Of a stretch of DNA of 64,000 nt, positions 38,588-47,059 are shown one piece after another. This DNA is from Pseudomonas syringae (GTDB lineage: Bacteria; Pseudomonadota; Gammaproteobacteria; Pseudomonadales; Pseudomonadaceae): the NCBI RefSeq assembly GCF_021605415.1, contig NZ_WKEQ01000002.1, forward strand, positions 176,775 through 240,774, read 5' to 3'. Positions within the stretch are counted from its first letter, which is position 1; each line of letters opens with the position of its first letter. A model generated the notes under the pieces. The model had not been told where the DNA came from, made no database searches, and saw only the letters and a list, made by a program, of their open reading frames with translations. Made by a program: the position numbers and the translations under genes.

Positions 38588-39931
38588 ATGACAACCGATG
38601 GCCAGCGTTCACTCGCACAGCGATTGACGGGCATTGATGAGATTGAATGTGTTACGCCGGATTTGAACGGCGTGCCACGGGGCAAGGTAATGACCGCCGA
38701 GGGCTTCCTCGAAGGCCGGCGTTTGCAGTTGGCTCGGGGAGTGCTGCTGCAATGCATCATGGGCGGTTATCCGCCAGCCAGATTTTACGGCAGCGAGGAC
38801 GGCGATCTGGCACTGGTGGCCGATCCTGCGCAGATCCATGCATTGCCCTGGAGCGATGAGCCACGGGCCCTCGCCATTTGCGATGCGGACGAATTGACCG
38901 GCGAAAGCTCCAATCTGTCGACGCGCGGCCAGCTCAAGGCTGTGATCGCCCGTTACGCTGCGCGCGGCCTGGCGCCAGTGGTGGCGACTGAACTCGAATT
39001 CTTCGTGTTTGCCCCGAACACCGATCCGACTCAACCCTTCCAGCCGCCGGTGGGCCTGGACGGTCGCCGCGAAGACGGCGCCTCGGCGTTCAGCGTCAGC
39101 TCCAACAACGGCCTGCGCCCGTTCTTCAGCGAAGTCTATAAATGCATGGCTGCGCTGGGGTTGCCACGCGATACCTTTATGCACGAAATGGGCGTCAGCC
39201 AGTTCGAGATCAACCTGCTGCACGGTGATCCGCTGTTGCTGGCCGACCAGACGTTCCTGTTCAAGCACCTGCTCAAGGAAGTCGCGCTCAAGCACGGTTT
39301 GACCGTGGTCTGCATGGCCAAACCGCTGGCGCACACGCCGGGCAGTTCGATGCATATTCACCAGAGCATCGTCGACATCGACAGCGGCCAGAACGTGTTT
39401 AGCGATGAGCGCGGCGAGCCGACCGCAATGTTCCGCCACTTCATCGGCGGACAGCAGGCAGGCATGGCCGATTTCACCGCGCTGTTTGCGCCGAACGTGA
39501 ACTCCTATCAACGTCTGTGCCATCCGTTTGCGTCGCCGAACAACGCTTGCTGGTCCCACGACAATCGCTCCGCCGGCCTGCGCATTCCGGCCAGTTCGCC
39601 GGTCGCTCGTCGGGTCGAGAACCGTTTGCCGGGCGCTGACGCCAATCCGTATCTGGCGATTGCCGCCAGCCTGGCGGCCGGTTTGTATGGCATCGAGCAC
39701 GAACTGGAACCGAGCGCCGCCATTCAGGGTGAGTTCGACGTGCCGGATAATCTTTCGCTGCCATGTACCTTGCATGCCGCGCTCGAACGTCTGAAACGCA
39801 GCCAATTGGCGAAGGAACTGTTCAGCGACGAGTTCATCGAAGGTTACATCGCTTCGAAGACCCTGGAATTGACCAGTTTCTTTAATGAGATCACGCCCTG
39901 GGAACGCCGAGTTCTAGCAGCCCAGGCCTGA
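38588..39931 (+). CDS. Glutamine synthetase-family enzyme, gamma-glutamylpolyamine synthetase-like
   Basis: A 447-residue type I glutamine-synthetase-fold ligase, shorter than GlnA and lacking its adenylylation loop region. Catalytic blocks are present: TELEFFVF (metal ligands), GVSQFEINLLHGDPLLLADQ, AKPLAHTPGSSMHIHQS, and NRSAGLRIPASSPVARRVENR. It resembles PuuA/PauA/SpuI, which glutamylate putrescine or other polyamines for catabolism; the exact amine is not readable from sequence. The ATG follows AAGGA at 7 bases. An MFS carrier gene follows after 69 bases. Confidence 0.85.
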   Translation: MTTDGQRSLAQRLTGIDEIECVTPDLNGVPRGKVMTAEGFLEGRRLQLARGVLLQCIMGGYPPARFYGSEDGDLALVADPAQIHALPWSDEPRALAICDADELTGESSNLSTRGQLKAVIARYAARGLAPVVATELEFFVFAPNTDPTQPFQPPVGLDGRREDGASAFSVSSNNGLRPFFSEVYKCMAALGLPRDTFMHEMGVSQFEINLLHGDPLLLADQTFLFKHLLKEVALKHGLTVVCMAKPLAHTPGSSMHIHQSIVDIDSGQNVFSDERGEPTAMFRHFIGGQQAGMADFTALFAPNVNSYQRLCHPFASPNNACWSHDNRSAGLRIPASSPVARRVENRLPGADANPYLAIAASLAAGLYGIEHELEPSAAIQGEFDVPDNLSLPCTLHAALERLKRSQLAKELFSDEFIEGYIASKTLELTSFFNEITPWERRVLAAQA

Positions 39932-40000
39932 CGTATCGCCGCCGCCGGGCTATCGTTTTGATAGTCCGGTACTTACTGCAAGGAGCCGCTCGGAACGCCG

Positions 40001-41374
40001 ATGCGCCAAATCTGGAAACCCTTTCGAGCGCTGTATTTTTCCTCGCTGATGATGTTGATCGGCTCGGGCCTGTTAAGCACCTACCTGGCCTTGCGTCTGG
40101 CGGCGGATAACGTCGACGGACTGTGGGTCGGTGCGTTGATGGCGGCCAACTATTTCGGTCTGGTACTGGGCGGCAAGATCGGCCATCGCCTGATTGCCCG
40201 GGTCGGGCATATCCGCGCGTATTCCGCATGTGCGGGGATCGTCGGTGCGGCGGTGCTCGGCCATGGTCTGGTGGACTGGCTGCCGGCGTGGCTGGTGCTA
40301 AGGACGATTGTCGGTCTGGGCATGATGTGCCAATACATGGTCATCGAGAGCTGGCTGAACGAACAGGCCGAGGCCAAACAACGCGGGATCGTGTTCAGCG
40401 GCTACATGATCGCCTCCTATCTGGGGCTGGTGCTCGGTCAGTTGATTCTGGTCATGCACCCCAGTCTTGGCCCGGAATTGCTGATGTTGGTCGCCCTGTG
40501 TTTCGCCCTGTGCCTGGTGCCGGTGACGCTGACTCGACGGATTCACCCGGCGCCCTTGCATCCCGCGCCAATGGAACCGCGCTTCTTTATCAAGCGAGTG
40601 CCGCAGTCGTTGAGTACGGTGCTCGGCGCAGGGCTGATCATTGGCTCGTTTTACGGTCTGGCGCCGCTGTATGCCTCGCAGCAAGGGCTGTCCACCGAAC
40701 AGGTCGGTCTGTTCATGGGTAGCTGCATTTTTGCCGGACTGCTGGTGCAATGGCCATTGGGCTGGCTGTCCGACCGCTATGACCGGGCGCTGCTGATCCG
40801 CTGCTTCGCGGGGTTTCTCGCTGTTGCGGCGTTGCCGCTGGCGATCATGCCGAGTGTGCCGCTGGAAGTATTGTTTATCGCCGGTTTCTTCTGTTCGCTG
40901 GTGCAGTTCTGCCTGTATCCGCTGGCGGTGGCGTTTTCCAACGACCACGTCGAGGGAGATCGACGGGTGTCGCTGACGGCGATGCTGCTGGTGACCTATG
41001 GCGTGGGCGCGAGCATCGGGCCGCTGGCGGCGGGTGTGCTGATGAAATTGTTCGGCAGCCAGAGTCTGTATGCGTTTTTCAGTTTTTTTGCGTTGGTGCT
41101 GGTGTGGCGGATCCGTCCGAAAGCCGTGACCAATCTGCACCAGGTCGACGATGCGCCACTGCATCACATCGCAATGCCGGCGGCCAGTTCGCCGCTGGTG
41201 GCGGCGCTTGACCCTCGGGTCGACGAGCAGGTGGTGCAGGAGCAAATGCAAAACCCGGTGCCGGAGACAGACCCGGAACCCGAACCGGAATCCGAACTGT
41301 CTACCAGCGCCGAAGCCGCGACCCCAGCCGCTGCAGAAACTTCCGAGCCGGACAACGACGAGCTCAAGCCTTAA
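40001..41374 (+). CDS. MFS transporter (YcaD-like) with acidic C-terminal tail
   Basis: A 457-residue major facilitator with about 12 membrane segments over residues 10-375. Family-type loops are seen: NYFGLVLGGKIGHRLIARVG after helix 2 and GWLSDRYDRALLIR after helix 8. The last ~75 residues are a cytoplasmic tail rich in Pro, Glu and Ala (PETDPEPEPESELSTSAEAA), unusual in length and possibly disordered. The substrate is unknown. It follows the polyamine-type ligase gene and could share its operon, but function cannot be transferred from that. Confidence 0.85.
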   Translation: MRQIWKPFRALYFSSLMMLIGSGLLSTYLALRLAADNVDGLWVGALMAANYFGLVLGGKIGHRLIARVGHIRAYSACAGIVGAAVLGHGLVDWLPAWLVLRTIVGLGMMCQYMVIESWLNEQAEAKQRGIVFSGYMIASYLGLVLGQLILVMHPSLGPELLMLVALCFALCLVPVTLTRRIHPAPLHPAPMEPRFFIKRVPQSLSTVLGAGLIIGSFYGLAPLYASQQGLSTEQVGLFMGSCIFAGLLVQWPLGWLSDRYDRALLIRCFAGFLAVAALPLAIMPSVPLEVLFIAGFFCSLVQFCLYPLAVAFSNDHVEGDRRVSLTAMLLVTYGVGASIGPLAAGVLMKLFGSQSLYAFFSFFALVLVWRIRPKAVTNLHQVDDAPLHHIAMPAASSPLVAALDPRVDEQVVQEQMQNPVPETDPEPEPESELSTSAEAATPAAAETSEPDNDELKP

Positions 41375-41386
41375 AAAGCAGGCATG

Positions 41387-41424
41387 AAAAAAGGGCAGTC
41401 ACCGCAAGGGACTGCCCTTTTTTG
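41387..41424. terminator. Terminator between MFS gene and flgZ
   Basis: AAAGGGCAGTC pairs with GACTGCCCTTT; an A-run and a T-run allow use in both directions. Confidence 0.9.
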
Positions 41425-41446
41425 CATCGCCGTCAGGACAAATCGA

Positions 41447-42193
41447 TCAGAGATCGTCTTTGTCGAAGCGCCGTGCTTCGCGTTGCAGCTGATAAACGAA
41501 GCGCTCGACATTGCGCGCCGCCTGGCCACTGATGTTGTGAAAGCGCAGGCCGGCGAAGGTGATGTTGAGTTTTTCTTCGAAGTGCAGGTAGCGCAGTTCG
41601 ACCGAAGCCGACTGATTGCCGAATAGTGGGGCGGCGATCATGCGATCGTAGACCTGGCCCAGTTGCAGGCGCTCAGTGATGTCGCCTTCGAAGCGCAATT
41701 TGCAGCCGGTGGCGGAAATATCCAGCAGCTTGCCGGCAATCGGTGCCTTGAGCTTCTCGCCACCCAGTTCGACGCTGACCAGGTCGGCCAGTTTCAGTGC
41801 GGCGCGAAAAGCGTTGCGGCGCTGGTGATAGACCACTTCGCTCGGCAGCTCACCGGTGTAGAAGCGGTCGCCATCGGATTCTTCGATATTGAGCGTGCCG
41901 TTGCTTTCCCAGGCGATGCGTACGCCATCGTGGAAACCTTCAACCTTGAACGGCTCGCCAGCGCTCAAAAAACGCTCGCCATCGCGGGGGATCATTTCGT
42001 CCAGGGCAATCGAGTTGGTTTCCCGGTCGACCTTGATCAGGTAGCTCTGAAAGCGTTGGCTGCGCTCGTGAAACGTGATGATCAGCGGATCATGGCTGTC
42101 TTGTAGCTGGCGCAGGTTGCTGGAGATCTCCAGGGGCGTGGTAAGCACCTTTGGTGGCTGCGGAGCATCTTCCGCGCTGAGGGCATTGGACAC
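41447..42193 (-). CDS. flgZ: FlgZ/YcgR, c-di-GMP-binding flagellar brake
   Basis: A 248-residue protein with an N-terminal YcgR domain (about 20-115) and a C-terminal PilZ domain (about 120-240). The c-di-GMP motif is visible as HQRRNAFR followed by [11 protein letters not shown] (RxxxR and D-x-S-x-x-G). It slows swimming when c-di-GMP is high by acting at the flagellar motor or stator. It lies downstream of flgMN on the same strand, matching the Pseudomonas flgMN-flgZ order, and is probably read from the FliA promoter before flgM. Confidence 0.94.
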   Translation of the reverse strand: MSNALSAEDAPQPPKVLTTPLEISSNLRQLQDSHDPLIITFHERSQRFQSYLIKVDRETNSIALDEMIPRDGERFLSAGEPFKVEGFHDGVRIAWESNGTLNIEESDGDRFYTGELPSEVVYHQRRNAFRAALKLADLVSVELGGEKLKAPIAGKLLDISATGCKLRFEGDITERLQLGQVYDRMIAAPLFGNQSASVELRYLHFEEKLNITFAGLRFHNISGQAARNVERFVYQLQREARRFDKDDL

Positions 42194-42285
42194 GTTTTAT
42201 CAATCTCCAGACAAAATTTGACTACGGCTGGCCAGTATTTTGCCAGCATGTTTCCCGTGTTCATAGGATTTAAACGTCGAACGGC

Positions 42286-42753
42286 TCATGCCTGGCTGAG
42301 CGCGCGCGGTTTCGCCAGTTTGGAAAAGGTGCCGCTGGCGTCGTAAAGCTGCGGTGGTTCGCCGCCGGTCAGGATCTTCAGCTGATTGGCTGTGGCGGCT
42401 TGCTGCACAAGAATCGATTGACCGTTGCCGACGTTGGCCGCCTGGCATTGGGCAATGAGATGGTTGAGCACGTCACTCTCGGCGAGCAGTTGCTCGCCGA
42501 TGCACGATGCGCTAGCCAGTTGCTCAAGGCCCTGACGATTGGTCGGCAGGTTGAGGCTGGCGAGGATTTCGCTGCGTTTGCGGCCATGCTGTTCAAGCAG
42601 AATGATCAGCGCCTGCTTGCGCGCCAGAATTTCTTCCAGCAACGGCATGTCGCGGCCGTGCAAGGCGAGGGACTCGGTTTGCAATAACTCCAGCAATTGT
42701 TGAGCTGGAGCAAAGTCGTCGGTGATCAGTTGCAATAAATTAGTGTCGTGCAT
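42286..42753 (-). CDS. flgN: FlgN, export chaperone for hook-associated proteins
   Basis: A 155-residue, mainly helical cytoplasmic protein that delivers FlgK and FlgL to the flagellar export gate. Start MHDTNLLQLITDDFAPAQQL; the amphipathic helices (LLELLQTESLALHGRDMPLL, then ILARKQALIILLEQHGRKR) fit the FlgN family. The Ala/Pro-rich tail is typical. It lies directly downstream of flgM with a 48-base gap. Confidence 0.92.
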   Translation of the reverse strand: MHDTNLLQLITDDFAPAQQLLELLQTESLALHGRDMPLLEEILARKQALIILLEQHGRKRSEILASLNLPTNRQGLEQLASASCIGEQLLAESDVLNHLIAQCQAANVGNGQSILVQQAATANQLKILTGGEPPQLYDASGTFSKLAKPRALSQA

Positions 42754-42801
42754 GGCTGGCCTTGGGTTTTAAGCGTCCAAAAGCCTGCGCCGGCGAAAGC
42801 C

Positions 42802-43128
42802 TTAGCGCTGGGCTTCGAAGTTGAGCAGTTTGCTGGCTACACGGTTGCTGTCGACTTTATAGCTGCCATCGGCAATCGCTGCTTTCAACTCGGCCACACG
42901 GGCGTTGTTGACGACAGGTTGATCGCGCAGCTTGTCAGTGACCTTCTGCAACTGTTGAGCCTCATTGCTGAGGTGTACCGATTCCCCGCTCTTTACGTTA
43001 CTGGCCTGTTCGGCCGGGGTAGTCAGCGGCGCGGAGGTGCCGGTTTCGGCGGTTTCCTTGGCGGCGCTGGTACGCGTTGTGCCCGTAAGTGTCGAGGAAC
43101 TGTTCAAACGGTTGAAATCGATGACCAT
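42802..43128 (-). CDS. flgM: FlgM, anti-sigma-28 factor
   Basis: A 108-residue protein that holds FliA inactive until it is secreted through the completed hook. The N-terminal half is disordered ([19 protein letters not shown] and Thr/Ala-rich). The C-terminal sigma-binding helices are [17 protein letters not shown] and [21 protein letters not shown] FliA-type promoter 35 bases upstream gives the usual feedback loop. Confidence 0.94.
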   Translation of the reverse strand: MVIDFNRLNSSSTLTGTTRTSAAKETAETGTSAPLTTPAEQASNVKSGESVHLSNEAQQLQKVTDKLRDQPVVNNARVAELKAAIADGSYKVDSNRVASKLLNFEAQR

Positions 43129-43163
43129 GATGAAAACCTCTGAGTATTTGGACGCTTGCCATG

Positions 43164-43190
43164 TTTTCGGCCATACCCAATAAAACTTTA
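43164..43190 (-). promoter_or_regulatory. FliA (sigma-28) promoter of flgMN
   Basis: On the minus strand TAAAGTTT is followed, with exactly 15 bases after TAAA, by GCCGAAAA, one mismatch from the GCCGATAA consensus. Confidence 0.75.
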
Positions 43191-43277
43191 GGCGCTTTTT
43201 TCAAAGAACCTGCGCGCGTCAGCGCTTGCCCTGATTGGGGCACAGTTTAGGGAACAGCCGTGGTCGGCGCCAGTTTT

Positions 43278-44039
43278 CTACATAGCCACTTCCACCTGGC
43301 CCGGCGCGATGACTTGCGCCTTGATGACCCGTCGGGAGTTGAGGTTCTTCACACGAATCTGTTCTTTCAAACCACCGTTGGACAGCGCCTCGCCGGGCAT
43401 GCGCACGGCCATTGAGCCGCTGCGGGCTGTGATGACGACCTGGTCGCCTTTGCGCACGACTTCGGCCTGTTCGAGATGCACCAGCGTGATGACTTGATCG
43501 GCGACCGTTGGTCGGGTCAATTTTTGCCCGATCGCTTCATCCACCGACGTCAAAAAGCCTTGATTGACCGAGCTGACATCACGCTCGCGAAGAGTCACGT
43601 CCTGAGGCTCGATAATGCTGGCGCGTTTCAATGGACGAGTGGTCGTCACAATCTCGCGAAACAGGCGGACTTGAGCGGGTACGAACACTGTCCATGGGGA
43701 AGCGCCTTCACAGCGAACCTTGACGGTCACACGGCCTAATGGGCGTGCCGGGCTCTCCAAAGAAGCTGTCAATTCCTTGTCGCACATGGGCATGTGCATG
43801 CGTGGATCGAGCTGGTTGACCTCGATTTCGTAGCGACCTTCGGTTTGACTGGTGGCGAGATAGTCTTCTACGGTGAATTCAAGAAAGCCCTGAGTCACGC
43901 CGATAAGCATGTCAGGCAAGGTAACCGCGTCGGCAAGGGCAGGGCTGCCAGCGTTAAAAAGGCAAACGGCGAGCACCGCGCAAAACCATCTGCGGAAACG
44001 GGGTGTCAGGCGTCGGGAAAATGTCGTTTGAGCGTTCAT
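43278..44039 (-). CDS. flgA: FlgA, flagellar P-ring chaperone
   Basis: A 253-residue periplasmic protein needed for P-ring (FlgI) assembly. The N-terminus has a basic stretch and signal peptide (RRWFCAVLAVCLFNAGSPALA, cleaved near ALA-D). The C-terminal SAF/FlgA domain is visible (VVTTTRPLKRASIIEPQDV; VRMPGEALSNGGLKEQI; ending VIAPGQVEVAM). No Shine-Dalgarno sequence precedes the ATG, and a sigma-54 element ends only 12 bases before it. It is divergent from cheV. Confidence 0.94.
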   Translation of the reverse strand: MNAQTTFSRRLTPRFRRWFCAVLAVCLFNAGSPALADAVTLPDMLIGVTQGFLEFTVEDYLATSQTEGRYEIEVNQLDPRMHMPMCDKELTASLESPARPLGRVTVKVRCEGASPWTVFVPAQVRLFREIVTTTRPLKRASIIEPQDVTLRERDVSSVNQGFLTSVDEAIGQKLTRPTVADQVITLVHLEQAEVVRKGDQVVITARSGSMAVRMPGEALSNGGLKEQIRVKNLNSRRVIKAQVIAPGQVEVAM

Positions 44040-44050
44040 ACGGGTTAAAT

Positions 44051-44066
44051 AGCAAGCGCCGTGCCG
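44051..44066 (-). promoter_or_regulatory. Sigma-54-type promoter abutting flgA
   Basis: The minus strand reads CGGCACG-GCGC-TTGCT, one mismatch from TGGCACG-N4-TTGCW, with the GG and GC dinucleotides 10 bases apart as required. Transcription would start at or one base before the flgA ATG. Confidence 0.6.
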
Positions 44067-44120
44067 TTTTTTTCAGAATGTGCGTCGCAACACACTTGGC
44101 GTTGATGTAGGAGTCTTGGC

Positions 44121-45053
44121 ATGGCTGGTGTAATGGATTCGGTGAACCAGCGCACGCAACTGGTGGGGCAGAATCGCCTGGAGCTGTTGTTGTTCCGTCT
44201 CGACGGCCAGCAGCTCTACGGGATCAACGTGTTCAAGGTGCGGGAGGTGCTGCAGTGCCCTTCCTTGACGGTGATGCCCAAGTCCAGTCCTGTCGTGTGC
44301 GGGGTGGCAAATATCCGGGGGGCGACCATTCCGATCCTTGATCTGGCAATGGCGACCGGCTCCGGCGCTTTGAAAGAGAAGAAAAACCCGTTCGTGATCA
44401 TCACGGAATACAACACCAAGACCCAGGGTTTCCTGGTGCGCTCGGTGGAACGTATCGTCAACATGAACTGGGAAGAGATTCATCCACCGCCCAAGGGCAC
44501 GGGGCGCGATCATTACTTGACCGCTGTGACCCGGGTGGACAATCAGTTAGTCGAAATCATCGACGTCGAGAAAGTGCTGGCGGAAGTCGCGCCGACACCG
44601 GAAGCGATTTCGGTGGGCGTGGTCGACGTCGAGACGCAGACCAAGGCGCTGTCGTTGCGCGTACTGACGGTCGATGACTCGTCCGTGGCACGTAAGCAGG
44701 TCACGCGTTGTCTACAAACCGTTGGCGTCGAAGTGGTGGCATTGAACGACGGTCGGCAAGCGCTGGAATACCTGCGCAAACTGGTCGACGAAGGCAAAAA
44801 GCCGGAAGAAGAGTTCCTGATGATGATTTCCGACATCGAGATGCCGGAAATGGACGGGTACACCCTGACGGCGGCGATCCGCAACGACCCGCGCATGCAA
44901 AAGCTTCATATCATCCTGCATACTTCGTTGTCCGGTGTTTTCAACCAGGCGATGGTCAAGAAAGTCGGCGCCGATGACTTCCTGGCCAAATTCCGTCCTG
45001 ATGACCTGGCATCCCGGGTAGTCGACCGGATCAAAGCAGCAGATATCAGCTAG
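44121..45053 (+). CDS. cheV: CheV, coupling protein with receiver domain
   Basis: A 310-residue chemotaxis protein. The CheW-like domain spans about residues 18-160 (LLFRLDGQQLYGINVFKVRE; ANIRGATIPILDLAMA). The receiver spans about 180-305 with the acidic pair in LTVDDSSVARK and phosphoacceptor Asp238 in MISDIEMPEMDG. It couples receptors to CheA and can be phosphorylated for adaptation. TAGGAG lies 9 bases before the ATG. cheR follows after 46 bases. Confidence 0.95.
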   Translation: MAGVMDSVNQRTQLVGQNRLELLLFRLDGQQLYGINVFKVREVLQCPSLTVMPKSSPVVCGVANIRGATIPILDLAMATGSGALKEKKNPFVIITEYNTKTQGFLVRSVERIVNMNWEEIHPPPKGTGRDHYLTAVTRVDNQLVEIIDVEKVLAEVAPTPEAISVGVVDVETQTKALSLRVLTVDDSSVARKQVTRCLQTVGVEVVALNDGRQALEYLRKLVDEGKKPEEEFLMMISDIEMPEMDGYTLTAAIRNDPRMQKLHIILHTSLSGVFNQAMVKKVGADDFLAKFRPDDLASRVVDRIKAADIS

Positions 45054-45099
45054 GGGCGTTTTGTCCCTGGTGATCAACACGATTTAAGAGGCGGCAGCA

Positions 45100-45927
45100 T
45101 TGTCTACGGGTAATTTGGATTTTGAACAGTTCCGGGTCTTCCTGGAAAAAGCCTGTGGCATCTTGCTGGGTGAAAACAAGCAGTACCTGGTCTCGAGCCG
45201 CCTCAACAAGTTGATGGAGCAGCAGGGTATCAAGTCGTTGGGTGAGCTGGTGCAGCGCATCCAGACCCAGCCGCGCAGTGGTTTGCGTGAACAGGTGGTC
45301 GATGCCATGACGACCAACGAAACCCTGTGGTTTCGTGATACCTATCCGTTCGAGGTACTCAAGAACAAAGTGTTGCCCGAAGCGATCAAGGCCAGCCCCA
45401 ACCAGCGTCTGCGGATCTGGTCGGCGGCCTGTTCGTCGGGGCAGGAACCGTACTCGCTGTCGATGTCGATCGACGAGTTCGAACGTAGCAATCTCGGCCA
45501 GTTGAAAATGGGGGCGCAGATCGTTGCCACCGATCTGTCCGGCCTGATGCTCAATAACTGCAAAACCGGCGAGTACGACAGCCTGGCGATCGGCCGCGGT
45601 TTGTCGCCCGATCGCCTGCAACGTTATTTCGACCCGAAAGGGCCGGGACGCTGGGCAGTCAAGGCGCCGATCAAGAGCCGCGTGGAGTTCCGCTCGTTCA
45701 ACCTGCTCGACAGTTACGCGAGCCTGGGCAAGTTCGACATCGTGTTTTGCCGCAACGTGTTGATCTACTTTTCTGCCGAAGTGAAGAAAGACATCCTGCT
45801 GCGCATCCATAGCACGTTGAAGCCGGGGGGCTATCTGTTCCTTGGCGCCTCGGAAGCGTTGAACGGTTTGCCGGATCATTACCAGATGGTGCAGTGCAGC
45901 CCGGGAATCATTTACCAGGCAAAGTAA
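45100..45927 (+). CDS. cheR: CheR chemoreceptor methyltransferase
   Basis: A 275-residue SAM-dependent enzyme that methylates receptor glutamates. The start is a TTG at 45100 after AAGAGG; the protein MSTGNLDFEQFRVFLEKACG matches Pseudomonas CheR1 as I recall it. The N-terminal helical domain (about 1-80) precedes the catalytic domain with RIWSAACSSGQEPYSLSMS and IVFCRNVLIYFS. It works with the cheV product encoded just upstream. Confidence 0.95.
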   Translation: MSTGNLDFEQFRVFLEKACGILLGENKQYLVSSRLNKLMEQQGIKSLGELVQRIQTQPRSGLREQVVDAMTTNETLWFRDTYPFEVLKNKVLPEAIKASPNQRLRIWSAACSSGQEPYSLSMSIDEFERSNLGQLKMGAQIVATDLSGLMLNNCKTGEYDSLAIGRGLSPDRLQRYFDPKGPGRWAVKAPIKSRVEFRSFNLLDSYASLGKFDIVFCRNVLIYFSAEVKKDILLRIHSTLKPGGYLFLGASEALNGLPDHYQMVQCSPGIIYQAK

Positions 45928-45944
45928 TGGTTTGATCGCAGTAC

Positions 45945-45982
45945 AAAAAAAAACGGGAGTCCTCAGGGCCTCCCGTTTTTTT
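45945..45982 (+). terminator. Terminator after cheR
   Basis: AAACGGGAG pairs with CTCCCGTTT followed by more T. Confidence 0.88.
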
Positions 45983-46098
45983 ATGCCTGATTGTTGATCC
46001 ATGAGGTGTCCACGGGAGGAGGGTGAAGCGGCAGAAAAGCGGCATCTGGCGGAAACCGGTTGCCGCTTTTCTGGCATTGCCGCGTTGCCGTCGGCCGC

Positions 46099-46123
46099 AA
46101 AGCCCCGGTTTCCGGGCTTTTTC
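46099..46123 (+). terminator. Second terminator-like hairpin before flgB promoter
   Basis: AAAGCCC(C)GG-TTT-CCGGGCTTT with one bulged C, followed by T. It ends 5 bases before the sigma-54 element and would insulate flgB from cheR transcription. Confidence 0.65.
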
Positions 46124-46127
46124 GAAT

Positions 46128-46143
46128 TGGCACGGGGCTTGCT
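46128..46143 (+). promoter_or_regulatory. Sigma-54 promoter of flgBCDE
   Basis: TGGCACG-GGGC-TTGCT is a full match to the TGGCACG-N4-TTGCW consensus, 44 bases before the flgB ATG. In Pseudomonas such flagellar promoters are activated by FleQ or FleR. Confidence 0.85.
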
Positions 46144-46186
46144 AAAGCTCAGTTACGAAAAATCCGGTCACCTGAAGGTTCCCGAC

Positions 46187-46597
46187 ATGAGCATCAGCTT
46201 CGATAAAGCGCTCGGCATTCACGAAAAGGCATTGGGCTTCCGCGCCCAGCGCGCCGAAGTGCTGGCCAACAACATCGCCAACGCCGATACCCCGAACTAT
46301 AAGGCGCGGGATCTTGAGTTCTCCAAAGTGCTTGAAGCACAGACCGAGAAAACCAAAACCGGCGGCCACTTTGCCCTGAACATGACCAACAGCCGTCACA
46401 TCGAAGCTGAAGGGCTGGGCAATGGCGACGAGTCGCTGATGTATCGCACGCCGATGCAGCCTTCGATCGACCAGAACACCGTGGACGCCCAACTGGAACA
46501 GTCGAGCTACGCGGAAAACGCGGTCGGCTTCCAGGCCAGCTTCACCCTGCTCAACAGCAAATTCAAAGGGCTGGTGTCAGCCCTGCGCGGAGAGTAA
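46187..46597 (+). CDS. flgB: FlgB, flagellar proximal rod protein
   Basis: A 136-residue rod protein. The start MSISFDKALGIHEKALGFRA follows GAAGG at 8 bases; the in-frame upstream extension to 46001 would run across the promoter and terminator and is rejected. The N-terminal rod motif AEVLANNIANADTPNYKARD is intact. First gene of flgBCDE. Confidence 0.95.
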   Translation: MSISFDKALGIHEKALGFRAQRAEVLANNIANADTPNYKARDLEFSKVLEAQTEKTKTGGHFALNMTNSRHIEAEGLGNGDESLMYRTPMQPSIDQNTVDAQLEQSSYAENAVGFQASFTLLNSKFKGLVSALRGE

Positions 46598-46600
46598 TCC

Positions 46601-47044
46601 ATGTCCCTGTCCAGTGTTTTCAACATTGCCGGTAGCGGCATGAGTGCACAAACCACGCGCCTGAACACCGTGGCTTCGAACATCGCTAACGCCGAAACCG
46701 TTTCGTCGAGCATCGACCAGACTTACCGCGCGCGCCATCCGGTATTCGCCACCATGTTCCAGGGCGGCCAGAGCGGCGGCAGCGACTCGCTGTTCCAGAG
46801 CCAGGACGCCGCCGGTCAAGGCGTGCAAGTCATGGGCGTGGTCGAAGACCAAAGCAACCTCGAAGCGCGCTATGAACCGAACCATCCGGCAGCCGACGCC
46901 AAGGGTTACGTCTACTACCCGAACGTCAACGTGGTGGAAGAGATGGCCGACATGATCTCCGCGAGCCGTTCGTTCCAGACCAACGCCGAAATGATGAACA
47001 CCGCCAAGACCATGATGCAGAAGGTGCTGACCCTCGGTCAGTAA
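46601..47044 (+). CDS. flgC: FlgC, flagellar proximal rod protein
   Basis: A 147-residue axial protein with the conserved N-terminus (SGMSAQTTRLNTVASNIANA) and C-terminal helix (MADMISASRSFQTNAEMMNT). It begins 3 bases after the flgB stop. Confidence 0.96.
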   Translation: MSLSSVFNIAGSGMSAQTTRLNTVASNIANAETVSSSIDQTYRARHPVFATMFQGGQSGGSDSLFQSQDAAGQGVQVMGVVEDQSNLEARYEPNHPAADAKGYVYYPNVNVVEEMADMISASRSFQTNAEMMNTAKTMMQKVLTLGQ

Positions 47045-47059
47045 TAAGGGGCGACTGCC

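Noticed and set aside
44046..44070. FliA-like promoter for cheV (TAAA then GCCGTTTT on the plus strand)
   Set aside because: Spacing is 13 instead of 15 and the -10 has two mismatches; the same bases make a better sigma-54 site on the other strand.
46001..46186. N-terminal extension of flgB
   Set aside because: It would translate through a terminator hairpin and the sigma-54 promoter; FlgB family proteins start at MSISFDKAL.
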